Below, in pieces: positions 1-12,852 of a stretch of DNA of 64,000 nucleotides. Origin of the DNA: Agapanthus africanus (taxonomy: Eukaryota > Streptophyta > Magnoliopsida > Asparagales > Amaryllidaceae); assembly GCA_030015575.1 (NCBI GenBank), contig CM057344.1, positions 597,006,410 to 597,070,409 of the forward strand, written 5' to 3'. A program made the position numbers and the translations under genes. How positions within the stretch are numbered: the first letter of the stretch is position 1; every line of letters begins with the position of its first letter. The notes beneath the pieces are model-generated. The model was given only the letters and a program-made list of their open reading frames with translations. It was not told where the DNA came from and ran no database searches.

Positions 1-1844
1 TTTCGCGAAATTCCTTAATTAAATAAGCTCTTTTCTCTGGGGGCGTAGCCCCGCTGACACCTTTCTCGACACCTACTTGGTTTATAGCATTGATCGTTAA
101 GTGACGAATCTCCCGATAAGTAGCATATACTCACAGTAGGATCGGGATCCAAATATCATCGTGTGATAATGCTAAAGGAATCCTACCAACATTATCAAAC
201 TCCAAATGGTATGCAACACTAGCAAGTTTCAGTTTCTTTAGAAACTCCCGATGTGGATTTTTGCCCCATGCTCTTATGACCTTAACTGAGGGCCAACAAA
301 TTATAAGTCACATGTCAAGTTCTACCCGTCATTATCCAGGTTGATTTGAACCCACCCGTTTATACTCTTGACTAAGGGCCAAACAAAGTAATACGACTGT
401 CCCAAAACAACGCGTCTATCTATGCTACATATGAACACCCAAGTAGCTACCAATCACTATGTCTTGACTAAGGACCAAACAAACATAGCTTGAATACTAC
501 TGACCTTTCATATGAAATGACGGAAGGCTATGACTGGTTTTGGCGAAACCGTGAACGTAGTGAACTTGATATAACCGAAGGAACCTGATAGCTTTTTAAA
601 AGGAGTGGTTAAGCTCCGCAATTAAAAATCTTCTGTTTTAAAATAACCGAGTGGTTTCTTTTAAACTGTTCCAACGATTCAACTTTGGTTTATTTTCTTT
701 GCATTTATATAATGCGTCCCATCGATTAACCTATCATTGCAGAAAACAACGAAAATACAACGTTCTCTTATGCCATCCGCATTCGCCATTGGGCCCCGTC
801 ATTCACGCGTTAGGTTACTTAACTAACGACAGAGCGGGGGCTGGGCTAGCGCGGGTGCAAAACATAAGTGACGCCTACTAGATATCATATATAGATATTG
901 TACATTCGTCAGAAGCAATAATAGGCATTCCAGATCACAGATGAACATATTGGATTTTCTACGAATCCGCATTACTTTTGAGCCTGCAAAGAAAGACGGA
1001 TTAAACAGTCGCAATGAATAGCCAAAACCCCACTCTAGACCCCTACGGATACGACAAACTACCCGCCAAGTACCCGAAGTGAAGCGGTCTCCCTCAATGA
1101 CGTGAGTAGGCCACTAAACACTTCAAAGTACCCGGTAGTTTGTGCACCCCATCTTGGGCCTATCCTAGGAGCAGAAAACAATAAATGAAATAATACAACG
1201 GTGGTTACAACCTCAACCCGGATGTGCCCCGCAAAAGAATATTACAACAAATTACAATTTACATTTGAATGAAAGAAACACTCATCTCACATCCCCGGCT
1301 CTCTATTCACGACAATCCAACAAGTCCACATTCACAAACCAGTAAAAACCATTACAGAAATGTGCAACCCCCTGCTAACCGACATACTAGCAGTTAGGGG
1401 AGGTTTACGAACACATTAAACACAACACAGATATAATCAAGTTAGCCAAATATCTTAGAATTTCGATCAAGCAATACTAATGAATCTACTCCAAACAATT
1501 CTCTGTACACATAAAACCTTAGCAGAAACAAAACATCCCATAAAATACAACATCATAACAGAAGAATAACTGAGCAAATTTGGGTTGATTCGAAGTCAAC
1601 TCGGTCGCGGATCCACGGCGGATCGCTTGGATCGGCGGCAGTTCCGCGGTGGTATGGCCGATTCACAGTCCCAAATTTCTTCACAATTCTTAGAAAACCC
1701 TGCTTGTATTTTTAAGGGTCCCTGAAAAATTTTTAGACCCCGTTTTAAAATCGGCAGAAACATGGTGAAAACGTCGTATTTTTGGGTTCGTTTTGCGATC
1801 GAATTTCTAACGACTTTGCTAACATGTTAGTTATGGTTTGTTAG

Positions 1845-1856
1845 GCTCTGATACCA
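1845..1856 (-). other. Primer-binding site of copia copy A
   Basis: The plus strand reads GCTCTGATACCA directly beside the LTR, with one intervening base. On the minus strand this is TGGTATCAGAGC, the standard plant PBS complementary to the 3' end of initiator tRNA-Met. Confidence 0.9.
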
Positions 1857-1857
1857 C

Positions 1858-3779
1858 TGTAAGTCGACGTTAGACACCCCACATGATGCGGGGAGGCGGA
1901 ATAGGTAAAACAATCATTTTGTTTGAGTTAACATCGACTAACTTTACGGATCTTTGCTTAACCCTAACTAACAACTATCTAGAAGTGATTAACTACTATG
2001 ATAGATGATTATACCTAAAGATTCTAGTCCTTCTTGTTCTTGTAGTTCACCTCCTCGTCGGCCTCCTCGATGTGATAGAAAATCCACCCGAGAGCTCCTT
2101 CTCCAAGCTTTAACCTCTCACTTGAGGTAACTAGGTGGCTGTGATTGCTAATCAAAGTAACCTAGAGGATATAGAGATGGATTAGGGATCTATTAGTCTT
2201 GCTAATCCTTGGATCTCAACACATGAGAGAATTAGGGTTAGGTCTTTGAAGAGAGAGAGCTTGAGGAGAGAGAATGTGTAAGTAAGAATGAAATGAATTA
2301 CAACTCATTTATGAATATATGAAGCATGATAATTATCTAAATGAATAACATATAATAATATCAACCATGCTTCATTAATTCACTTTGGATGAATCATCTC
2401 ATGAGTCATTAAGTAATAAATGCTTTATTAACTCATTTGGATGAATCACTCCATGAGTCACTAATCCATTTAATGCAAATTCCACCTAAGCTCTCCACCT
2501 CATCTCTCTTCTAGAAGCTTCTCGACTAATTACAAGAATGTCCCTCCTATCCGTGAAAACACGGAAATACCGAGACTGTATAAATCCAATAATCCAATAC
2601 TAGAATCTGGCTTAAACTAAAGCCTGCTAGTAAAAACTGTCCGAACATCGTACGTGCATAAATACACGTATGTATCCGAACCCTGTCGTAAAACCATACG
2701 ACCTCTATATCGTTTCGCCAGAAACAGGGAAACTCTCTGTGTGGGACTCTAAAGACTCGACACTACGCTGGCAGTGGGTTTAACCACAGGCCGCAAGCGG
2801 TACTAGCTGTACGTAACGGTCCCCAGGTAGATGTCGATAAAAAGGCCGATGAGGAAACCCATTCGAACTCCTACTGAGCCTGATGTGACAATCTCCGTAC
2901 AGTCTGGTCTATTCGTCTAAGACTATCGCATATCGGGCCTAGGGGGCGGCAAGCGTCAGTCCCCTAAAAGCTATATAAGTCGTATCGGAGTGAAGCCCAT
3001 TACACCTTGAGAAGATACTGGAAAACCTACTAGTGTATCTCGCTTGCCCTGGCCAGGGACTTTGCATAATGGCTCTCCAAACACAGCACGATATCAACTC
3101 CCGATACCGGGAGAGACGAATCCTATCTAACCGCCACTGCCTCCAAGTGCTTCGGGACTGCACCCAACTGCTACCTGTTTGCACGACTCCTTTGAGCCGT
3201 GGTAGGGTAGCAATCTAAGAACAGTGGGAACACACTCGAGACGAAGCAGCAATATCAAGTCAACGGACTATGCTGTACTCATGTCACCTGGAAACTGTTA
3301 ACTGACGACGGGTATAATACCAACCAACAGTTCCCTGCGAGTCCTGTCCGGTGTACCCGTAACCCAACGAGCACCTGTATACTATCTCCAGTACAACGTA
3401 CTAATGGCTGTGGGACAGACCATTTCCCCTGCTGGGATGAGAAGCATATACACTAGTCTAATCTGGAGTATCGATGCCATGTCTCGATAATCCTACGACT
3501 AGGGACCTGAAAAAGGATGTGCTTGTAGTCTACCCAGCTCCCACTAGTGTGACTGCCATCACAACGCTAGTAGTCAAGCAAGATCCTATGGGCTTTATCA
3601 AAATGTATTTGCGATATGCTAAAAGAAACATATACACATATTAAGATAGATATAAACCAAGTAGCATACTATTATGTTGAGCGAGACTGTTAATATAACT
3701 GTGAATATCCCAAGCTTTCATTAAGTAATATACAAACTAGTATGATACAATAATGGCTCCTAGGGCATATACACTAACA
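1858..3779 (-). repeat. LTR of copia copy A
   Basis: The 1,922-bp LTR reads TG...CA on the plus strand, starting TGTAAGTCG next to the PBS and ending CTAACA. On the coding (minus) strand it begins TGTTAG, as do the LTRs of copies B and C. It shares blocks with those LTRs, for example the segments around 2760-3230 and 3420-3779. It is about 300 bp shorter and clearly more diverged than the two LTRs of copy B are from each other. Small ORFs within it (2939-3184, 3033-3218) are not genes. Confidence 0.85.
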
Positions 3780-4475
3780 CCTCACAAGGTTTAACTTGGC
3801 CGGAGCCCCGACCCTTTTGTTGACTCTATATCTGAGCCGTTTCTACCTCAACTTTTCTATTTTGAGCACTTGGCAGGTTTCGGCATTTCGGGAAGACGCC
3901 GTAGACCGATTGACAGAGAGTCCAGAGAAGACGTCTTCTCACGCGATTCAAAGGTACCTTCTGAGCTTGCTAGAGATGCTTTATAGCTCCATTGGTGTTG
4001 ACGGCCTTACCCCCCAGTCGGAACAGTGGAGAGCCGTTCAAATACGGATTTGCATTTGGGGTGGGATGCTTTCGCGACCACAACGCTCGGCCTCCTGCCC
4101 GTTGAGGTCAGTTTGGCCGCTTGGTTTACCGGGACTTTCGCCAGATGAGCGCTCCCGGCAGGGTAGATAATGATGGAACCAAATTGACAGGGTGGCTCCT
4201 CCCATTGCCAGCTGAGACTTGCAAGGAGAACCACACGGGCATTGATCTTGACCACGTAGGGAATTGGAGTCGCGTCAGAAACGAAGCTCGTTTTGGGAGA
4301 CATGATTGCTGAGTTTGAGATTATGACTGAAAATTGTTAATTTGTGCACAGAAAAAAATATGACTTTAGTACAGGCAATCGATATATATATTGATTGAGT
4401 GCATGAACGTTTAACCCGAAATACGAGAGGAGAGAAAAGACTCTACCGGACGTGCCAGAATATGTAGAGTGTTTT
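3780..4475. other. Unclassified DNA between copia copies A and B
   Basis: This is the left-hand host sequence into which copy B inserted; it would continue at 15073 once B is removed. Open frames occur on both strands (3796-4170 plus, 4007-4303 minus) at moderate GC, but neither translation shows a domain I recognise. It could be a fragment of an older retrotransposon that also covers 15073-16600. Confidence 0.4.
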
Positions 4476-6693
4476 TGTAGGGTTCCTAGGCACACTAAAG
4501 AGGTCTCACAAGGCATCGATCATGCCAATTTAAAATTTTATGGGTGCCGAGAAACCCTAATACGGATCGTCGGCTAGATTTCTAGGCGAAACGGTAAACT
4601 AGTTAACAACTTAACTAAAAGAAGAGAGCTACAACCTTTGTAGATCCGGTTATCCACTTCCTTATCTCCACGTGGGTGTCCTCTCGCTGTCCATCATGAA
4701 TCCCGAACTCAATCGTCGGCTTCATCGGAGAAACGAGCGGAATAGGTCGTCGGCTTCGTGTCAAAGACGATCTACGTCGAGGCATCACAAGTTCAAGCTC
4801 CGACTTCACAAAGTTGTGAAACTTGTGAAGAAAACACCCAAAACAACTTGGCAAGAGGTAGAGGGTGAAGAAATAGGAGGTGGGTTCACTTTAGAATTGG
4901 ATTTCTCTCACTTTAGCTCAAGTTGCCATTGATGGCATCAAGCTTTTTTCTTGAAGATGAAGATGAAGAAAAAGAAAGAATATGATCAGTGTTGAGATAA
5001 AATAAAAATAAATCAATACTTATCATAATGTGAACCATAGTTAAGTGTAGAGAATTAACTAAGGTTAGAATAATGGTTAGGGTTTAGTGTGAAGACAAAA
5101 TGGTCACAAAGTCAAAGCTTCATGAAGCTTCAACAATGTTCAAGAATGAAAGCAACCATTTTGTATTCTTATCCCATTCTTTTTCCAAAAATGAATAAAT
5201 AAAAGAATGGATAAATAAAAACCCTAATCACTTTCTTAACCTAAGTTTAATTCTATACACTTAACCAAATGAGCATGCATCATCAAATATGATACAAACA
5301 TGTGCACAAAAGTATATCACATATACAATTTGCATCAAATGAGAAAAATCCGTTTAAAGTGAACCAATACTAGTTAATGCAAAGTAATATATCAAATATA
5401 TAATTATACATTAAATTATTAAATCAACATTTGATTCAATGATCCGGTCATGTCGCACATAACCGACTAGTATTCAATGTATCGATTTATCGAATCAATG
5501 ATTCGATAACTAGGTTATATCGAATATAACCAATCGAAACATTTATCGCGAGAATGAAATGCGGTATCACATACACGCATTACTCTCGCTCCCGCACATA
5601 TCTCATATGCGCTCCTATTTCGTTTCGCTTGAGCCAGGAAACCTCTGTGTAGGACTCTAAAGACTCGTCAATACGCCGGTAGCAGATGATGATCATATCA
5701 AGCACCCACAAGCCACAAGCTGTCTGCTAAACGTAACGGCCATCCGGGTATTGAGCGATCAGAAGATCGACGAGCTAGCCCGATCACACTCCTTTGAATC
5801 CAACCAGTAACACTTACCGTACAGTCCGGTCTGTTCGTCTGATACGTCGCATATCAAGTCTAGGGGTGGTAAACGTCAGACCCCAATAACCGATAAGTCG
5901 TGCCGATGTGAGGCTCATAACGGGTCGAGAAACTACTGATAACTCTTACCAGCAAATCTCTGATCAGCCCTGGCCAGGGACTTCCCTGTTACGGCCAATC
6001 GAGTACAGTGCAACATCAACCCCCAATACCGGGAGAGACGAAACCCCTCCTATCGCTCATTGCCTCCATGTGACTCGGGACTGTACCCAAAGACCACCGT
6101 TTTGCACGCCCTCATGGACGTGGTAAGGTGGAGATCAAAACACAGTGGGAATCACACAAGACTCTATGACGATCTCGGGTCTACAGACTAACCTGTACAA
6201 GTGTCACCTAAGAACTGCCATCTGACGTGAGGTATAATACCATCTGGGAGTTCTCGGCGAGTCCGTCCAGTGTACCCAGTCTCCACTGAGCACCCATATA
6301 CCATCTCTGATGTCAAACACCAATGGATATGGGATCATCCATCGCCCATCTCATGGGTCGAGAAGCGTATACGCTAGTCTACACTGGTATATCGATGCCC
6401 CGTCTCGATACACCCACGACTAGGGACCATGAAGGATGTACTTATGGACTACCATGTCCCCACTAGTATGATCTGCATCATAGTCCAGGTAGTCAAGTAC
6501 ACATCCTAAGGGCTTTACCAACATGTAACTATAAGACAGTTTAAAGAGACTAGTGTACATGTTAAGATAAAGAGTAACCAGATAACATACTATCATATCG
6601 AGCAAGAAAGTCATCTCTATATATGTCCAAGCATCCAATATAATATACATCATCTGTACAATACTGGCCTCTAAGGCATACATACAACTAACA
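4476..6693 (-). repeat. 3' LTR of copia copy B
   Basis: The 2,218-bp LTR reads TGTAGGG...ACTAACA on the plus strand and is nearly identical to 12853-15067. The 3-bp length difference lies in a GAA/GAT-rich stretch near 4960. Short ORFs inside it recur at the same place in the other LTR (4615-4932 and 12992-13231; 5908-6126 and 14282-14500; 6420-6683 and 14794-15057). They reflect sequence duplication rather than genes. Confidence 0.95.
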
Positions 6694-6704
6694 ATCTCCC
6701 ACTT
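6694..6704 (-). other. Polypurine tract of copia copy B
   Basis: On the minus strand AAGTGGGAGAT lies immediately before the 3' LTR start TGTTAG. This is the expected place and composition for the plus-strand primer. Confidence 0.8.
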
Positions 6705-6707
6705 GCA

Positions 6708-9700
6708 CTAGGGCCAGCTGCTGTAGTATCGCATACCGAGCATACCGAAGAGTCTCTCAAACTGTATCTGGGGAATGGCCTTCGTGAGTGGATCCGCCGT
6801 GTTGTTCTTCGTGTCAACTCTCCTGACCTCGATCTCCCTGCGATCAACTATCTTCCGGATCAGGTGATACCGCCTCAGAATATGCCTGGATCGCTGATGG
6901 GACCTGGGTTCCTTGGCCAAAGCCACTGCTCCATTGTTATCGCAATACAAAGGTATTGGATGCTCAATGGATGGAACCACTCCAAGTTCAGCAATGAACT
7001 TCTTGATCCAGACAGCCTCTTTGGCAGCATCGTTGGCAGCGATGTATTCAGCCTCCATCGTCGAGTCTGCCACGGTTTCCTGCTTGGAACTCTTCCAGCT
7101 AACCGCCCCTCCGTAAAGGGTAAAGACAAATCCCGACTGCGACTTAGAGTCGTCCTTATCACTCTGGAAGCTCGAATCGGTAAAGGACTCCACTTGGAGT
7201 TCTCCGTTACCATACACCAAGAACATATCTCTAGTCCTTCGCAAGTACTTGAGAATGTTCTTCACAGCTGTCCAGTGACTCTCTCCAGGATCTGCTTGAT
7301 ACCGACTCACTACACTTAGTGAGTATGCAATATCGGGTCTGGTACATAGCATCGCATACATGATAGAGCCTACTGCCGAAGCATAGGGTATCCCTTGCAT
7401 GCGAGCTCTCTCCAAATCAGTCTTGGGAGACATCTCTTTGGAGAGAGTGAGTCCAGAGATCGTGGGCAAGTTCCCACGCTTGGATTCTTCCATACTAAAC
7501 CTCTTTAGTATGGTGTCAATGTACCTGGATTGGGACAATCCCAATATCCGTTTGGATCTATCTCTATAGATCCTGATTCCCAATATGCAGGAGGCATCAC
7601 CAAGATCTTTCATCGAGAATCTTTGTGATAAGAAGAGCTTGACCGCTTGCAGCATAGGAATATCATTTCCTATCAAGAGTATGTCGTCCACGTACAATAC
7701 GAGGAAGACAACCTTACTCTCTGCTACCTTCTTGTAGATACAAGGTTCATCTGGGTTTTTGACGAAATCAAACTCTTTGATAATGACGTCAAAGCAGATG
7801 TTCCAACTCCGCGATGCTTGCTTTAATCCATAAATGGATTTAAGCAGCTTGCAAACCTTCCCGCTGCTCCCACTGTCTACGAAGCCCTCTGGCTGAGTCA
7901 TGTACACGCACTCTTCTAAATCACCATTTAGAAAGGCGGTCTTAACATCCATTTGCCAGATTTCGTAGTCATGATATGCAGCGATGGCAAGCATGATCCG
8001 GATGGATTTAAGCATAGCCACTGGAGAAAATGTCTCGTCATAGTCCACACCTGGTCTTTGACGAAAACCCTTTGCTACAAGTCTAGCTTTGAAAGTCTCC
8101 ACTTTCCCATCTACACCAAGTTTCTTCTTAAAGATCCACTTGCTCCCGATGGGTTTTACCCCTTCAGGAGCAACTTCTAAAGTCCATACTTTGTTGGTGT
8201 ACATGATTCCATCTCGGACCGCATAGCATCCAGCCATTTCACTGAGTCCCTACTCGTGATGGCCTGCTCGAAGCTAGTTGGGTCATCATCCTCCATGATG
8301 CAATTCTCGCTTCCACCGTCAATGAGAAAACCGTAGTATCTCTCAGGTGGACGAGAAACCCTACTAGATCGGCGGAGAGGCTGGGTTTCGTCGAGTTCTA
8401 CTGAATCCTCTGGTTCTACCAAGTCTTCTGTTACAGTTTGTGTTGCTGGAACCTCTTCCAGTTCTACCTCAATGCTACTTGTCTGTTTCATAAGAAAACT
8501 CTTTTCTAAGAAAGTGGCATGTCGAGAAACAAACACTTTTTGTTCCTCGGAGTGGTAGAAGATATACCCTCGCGAATGTTTGAGATATCCAACAAACTTA
8601 CATAGAACAGACCTTGCCTCGAGTTTGTCCGGTTTTTGTGTTTTAACATAGGCCGGACAACCCCATATCTGAATAAAATTAAGACATGGTCTCTTACCAT
8701 TCCATATCTCATATGGAGTGGTAGGCACAGATTTGGTTGGAACTCTATTCAATGGATATGCAGCAGTCTCCAGTGCATATCCCCAGAAGGAAATAGGTAA
8801 CTCAGCTGTACTCATCATAGAGCGCACCATATCTAATAGGGTGCGATTTCTCCGCTCTGATACACCGTTGTGCTGTGGTGTATAAGGAGGAGTAAGCTGA
8901 GAGAGAATCCCATTCTCTTTTAGATAATCTCTGAATTCGTTACTTAAGTATTCTCCTCCTCGATCAGATCGAAGGATCTTAATACTTTTGCCCGTTTGGT
9001 TCTCTACTTCTTGTTTATATTCTCTAAATTTCTCAAAAGCTTCTGATTTGTGTTTCATCAGGACACATATCCGAATCTAGAGAGATCGTCAGTGAATGTA
9101 ATGAAGTACGCAGAACCATCCCTGGCATGTGTAGACATGGGACCGCATACATCACTATGTATCAGTCCCAAGAGTTCGGTAACTCTTTCTCCGTGTCCCG
9201 TAAACGGAGTTTTGGTCATCTTGCCTTTGAGACATGATTGGCAAGTGTCATAAGATGAAAATTCAAACGGATTTAAATATCCATCCTTATGCAACTTCGC
9301 TAGTCGTGTCGCATTGATGTGACCCAGTCTACAATGCCACAAGAAGGATACGTTCAGTTCAGAACTCTTCCTCTTGTGTGTGTTTTGTAAATTGAGGACT
9401 GTATTTTGATTTAGAATGAATATGCCATTATGTAGCGAGCCTGATGCAATCAACTTTTGATCTAGGAATATGTTCATAACATTATCCTTTACTACAAAAT
9501 TATATCCTTCTTTACTCAATAAAGAAACTGATATAATGTTGCACATCATGTTTGGTATATAATAGCACTCATTCAGAATTATAGTATCACCACTTGGTAA
9601 TACTAGGTGATATTCGCCAACTGCTTTGGCTGCAACATTTGCACCGTTCCCTACTTGAACGGAATGATCACCTTTTCCCAGTTCTCTACCTTTTCGCAGC

Positions 9701-10011
9701 CCATGTAACATCTTACATATGTGGGATCCTGATCCGGTATCTAATACCCAGGACGTAGGGTGAACTGAGAAACAGTTCTCAATGACAAACACATCCGAAG
9801 ATGATGCATCAACCTGCATGTTCTCCTTTTGGGTGGTGTGAGAATCCAGATATTCTCCTGTTTGCTGTTCATTCTTATAACACTTATAAGATAGAACGGG
9901 TTCAACGTTCCCCTGCACAGTATAACATGCGGGTTCGGTCAATACATCCATATTATTATCTTCATTAGGGCATGAAATGGTCGCTACCTGGAGAGAGAGA
10001 GAAGAAAACAC
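6708..10011 (-). pseudogene. Copia pol polyprotein (PR-INT-RT-RNase H), two frameshifts
   Basis: The pol part of a copia polyprotein in three overlapping frames. The first (10011-9058) has the aspartic protease motif DTGSGSHI, the integrase HHCC zinc site (HCRLGH ... CQSC) and the first two catalytic Asp of the DDE core (IHSDVCGP, FTDDLSRFG). The second (9058-8177) carries the integrase Glu region (TPQHNGVSERRN) and the GKRP-type C-terminal region. The third (8237-6708) has reverse transcriptase, with MDVKTAFLNG and YVDDILLIG, and RNase H, with the Asp of DNNGAVALAKEPRSHQ and SFTDSSFQ. The frame changes near 9063 and 8214 each look like loss of one base. The reading frame ends 15 bases before the 3' LTR. 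No zinc-knuckle gag domain precedes the protease. A CT-rich tract ending in CAG just upstream (about 9990) resembles a splice acceptor. Confidence 0.93.
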
Positions 10012-12839
10012 TTTAGCGTATGCCCGTGCAAGATCAGATTGGTTATTATCTTATCTAATCAGGATGGCTCCCACTGCTTTTTATCAAATCTTCCTTCAAA
10101 CCCTAAAAGGAAAGATTAGCCGGGATTAATTACACACTACAAGTTCGCCAATCTTTCAGCCAGGCCAGTGTCGGTACTTTGAGGGAGGTCCCCCGTGCTT
10201 TCATACGAACCTAATTAATGCAAACCTCGTTTTCCCAGAGGCGTAACCCCGTTGACACCTTTCTAGACACCTACTTGATCAGCTAATTGCAATGTGTAAA
10301 ACTCTCGCAGGAGTAACTCTTACTCGCAGTGGGTATCGGGATCCAACTATCTCATAGAAGGTATGCAATCTCATTGCAAATTTCAACACTTGAAATTCCC
10401 GATAATATTTTGCCCCTAGCGTCCTATGACCTTGACGGAGGCCAAACAACCCATAGTCCGCTAGTCAAGTTCAACCCGTCATTTCCTGATTGAATTAAAC
10501 CCACCCGCACGACCCTTGACGGAGGCCAAACAACGCCGTACGAATACCCTAATCCAATCGCATCATATGCTGGCAGATAAGCACTAGTTAGCTACCGTAC
10601 ACTACGCCTTGACGGAGGCCAAACTACCGTAGCACGAATACTAATTAGTACTTATCTGAAATGACGGAGGGCTACGCAGGTTTTTCTGAAAACCATGAGC
10701 GTAATGAACTTGATATCGTCGTAGAATCAAATGAAGTTTTTAAAATGGAGTGATTTTGAGGCTTTTCTAGTTTTGCTAAAGGGGTCACTCCCGGTGAAGG
10801 GATCGTCGGCCCTTTCCTCGTCGAATGAGGTGCGGGATATATCATATATATCACTGTGCAAAGCAAAACTCAAAAACAATCAAAAGCAAACCGAGTGTGT
10901 AGTATCTGCCAGTTACTGCTAAAGGAGTCACTCCCGGTGAAGGGGTCTCGGTCCTTTCCTCATCGAATAAGGTGCAGGGTATATCATATATACCGTTATG
11001 CAAAGCAAGAACTGTAGCTACCTGTTTTGTTTAAAATTTGATTCTACAACATCTTAGGTTTCTTTTCTTTCATTAATCACATTAATGAAGTCCCATCATT
11101 TAATTACCTAAACATCACAGATAGATATGACGTACACTTATGCCATCCGCATTCGCCTCGATGTCCCATCGTGCACCGTTAGGTTAGGTAACTAACGACA
11201 GAGCAGGGCAGAGCTAGTGCGGGTGCAAAACATAAGTAACGTCTATATAATATATCATATATACTATATAAAGTATCTATCAAAGAACATCACATGATCG
11301 CATCACAGATATCGCAGCAGAAGAAACATATGAAACATTGGATATACTAGGACGTCCGTGTTTTCAATACGAGCCAGTATAAAACACGGATTCCACGGTC
11401 GTGATGAATAGCCAATCCCACACCCCTAGACCCCTACGAGAGCGGCAAGCAACCCTGCCAATTCTAGGGTTAGGAGACCCGGACTCGACTCCTCGAGTTG
11501 GTCTCCCACTGGACCCCAGAACCTGGTTACTTGTGCTCTCCTCCTTGGGTGTATCCTAATGCGGAAAAGTAAATAATATACAAAGGGTGACAACTTCCGC
11601 AACCTGGAAGTGCCCCAAAAAAAAGAATATTACATACAAGTTTTTACATGAATGAAAATGAAAAAACACTCATCTCACATAAAAACCCCCGGCTATTCAA
11701 ACACGACGATCCAATATAACATATCCAGCAACACATAACATCACATGTCATCAACGTAAGTAAATATGCGCATCCCAATTGTCGTTGACATATAGCAACG
11801 AAACCGGCGATATCACATATTACACTTACGGTCACAGAAAAGAAAGTGTAAAACTACAACAATTGGAATCCGCAACTTCTTTAGACATCGCATGCCTAAT
11901 CAAATGAAATACTTAGACATCACATGCCTAACAGATATAAATCCCGCATTTTAGTCTCATTATCGAAAACTCTTTTCAATATCATGTGGGACTAAACTGC
12001 TAGATTTATAACATTCATTCAGTTATCTCATAACTGTTTGTGAATTCAAATTATCGTATCACATTCCAGATAAACAGAAAATGTTAAACTTTCCGATCGA
12101 ACATTCGAACACCCAAGTTTTCCCGATACAGTCCAACACATGAAATAAATCTAGCAACATTCAGTTCGTGCCTCAGTACCAACGGTCCAGCCGTAGAAGG
12201 GTCAAGCCAACGCCTCACATGTGGCACGCCGTACTGCCCCAAACCCGAAGGTTCAAAGGGCAGTTCAAGACGGTCACATAATCGAGTTAAGGTTTGTTGT
12301 CTTCTAGAGGGTCCATCGCGTTACTTGCACTACTTAGAACGTCGTTAAACTACGGAAAAATCCAACACTTGGAAATTTCCCGACAGGGGAAAAATTGGGT
12401 ATTTATATTCGGTCGAACTTTTTAACATATTCTAAAAATTATCCGGAAAAACACAAAGACGAAATTTGATAATCCGATCGAAACTACGAAGCTCCAAAAC
12501 ACCCCAAAAAATGCAACTCTTGAATAAATTTTAAAAATTCCCATAAAACTCAGCACCAGAAAAGAAGAATTACTGTGTAAACAATATTGCGCAATGTGAA
12601 CAGTAGGCGGCGGAACCGCGGCAGAAGCCATGCTTCTGCCGCGTTTCCGCGGCTGTTTAGATGAATCATGATCTCGTGTTTCACCATAATTCTTAGATCT
12701 TCCTGCTGAATTTTTTAGGCATTTTTAATCTTGAAAAATCCCAGATTTTAGAAAATGTACAGAGAGCATTTTGTGAGTTAGGGTTTCGGTTCGTTCGGAC
12801 TTCAAACTCCGTCTAGACTTCGCCTAAGGCTCTAGCTAG
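10012..12839 (-). other. Long non-coding leader of copia copy B (gag position)
   Basis: This 2.8 kb between PBS and protease should contain gag in a copia element, but no frame over about 70 codons is open on the coding strand and none looks like gag. The sequence is nevertheless shared with copy A (1-1844) and, in the opposite orientation, with copy C (about 61140-63000), so it is a family trait and not decay of one copy. It contains three copies of a TTGACGGAGGCCAAAC motif (10432, 10507, 10607) and a tandem duplication at 10774-11012. Confidence 0.75.
10774..11012 (-). repeat. Tandem duplication within the copia B leader
   Basis: Two copies of a ~96-bp segment start at about 10774 and 10917 (period 143). 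Both begin TGCTAAAGG, share CACTCCCGGTGAAGG and run through an ATATCATATATA stretch to GCAAAGCAA. Confidence 0.8.
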
Positions 12840-12851
12840 GCTCTGATACCA
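12840..12851 (-). other. Primer-binding site of copia copy B
   Basis: The plus strand reads GCTCTGATACCA, the complement of the iMet-tRNA-type PBS, one base from the 5' LTR end at 12853. It is identical to the copy A site. Confidence 0.93.
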
Positions 12852-12852
12852 C

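Larger units (their letters stand above)
1..3779 (-). mobile_element. Copia retrotransposon copy A (5' part, cut by window edge)
   Basis: This is the 5' portion of a Ty1/copia element read on the minus strand: the 5' LTR (1858-3779), the primer-binding site (1845-1856) and about 1.85 kb of internal leader that runs off the window start. The leader aligns with that of copy B: position 1 here corresponds to about 10205 in B, so the pol genes of copy A would lie just outside the window. No gag-like reading frame is visible in the leader. The short ORFs at 651-881 and 823-1014 have no recognisable family and are probably chance. The far LTR and the target duplication are not in the window, so completeness cannot be judged. 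Confidence 0.85.

Noticed and set aside
4615..6126. Short ORFs inside the copia B LTRs, repeated at 12992-14500
   Set aside because: They recur only because the LTRs are duplicated; no protein family is recognisable.
6864..7319. 151-codon plus-strand ORF
   Set aside because: Shadow of the copia reverse transcriptase/RNase H frame.
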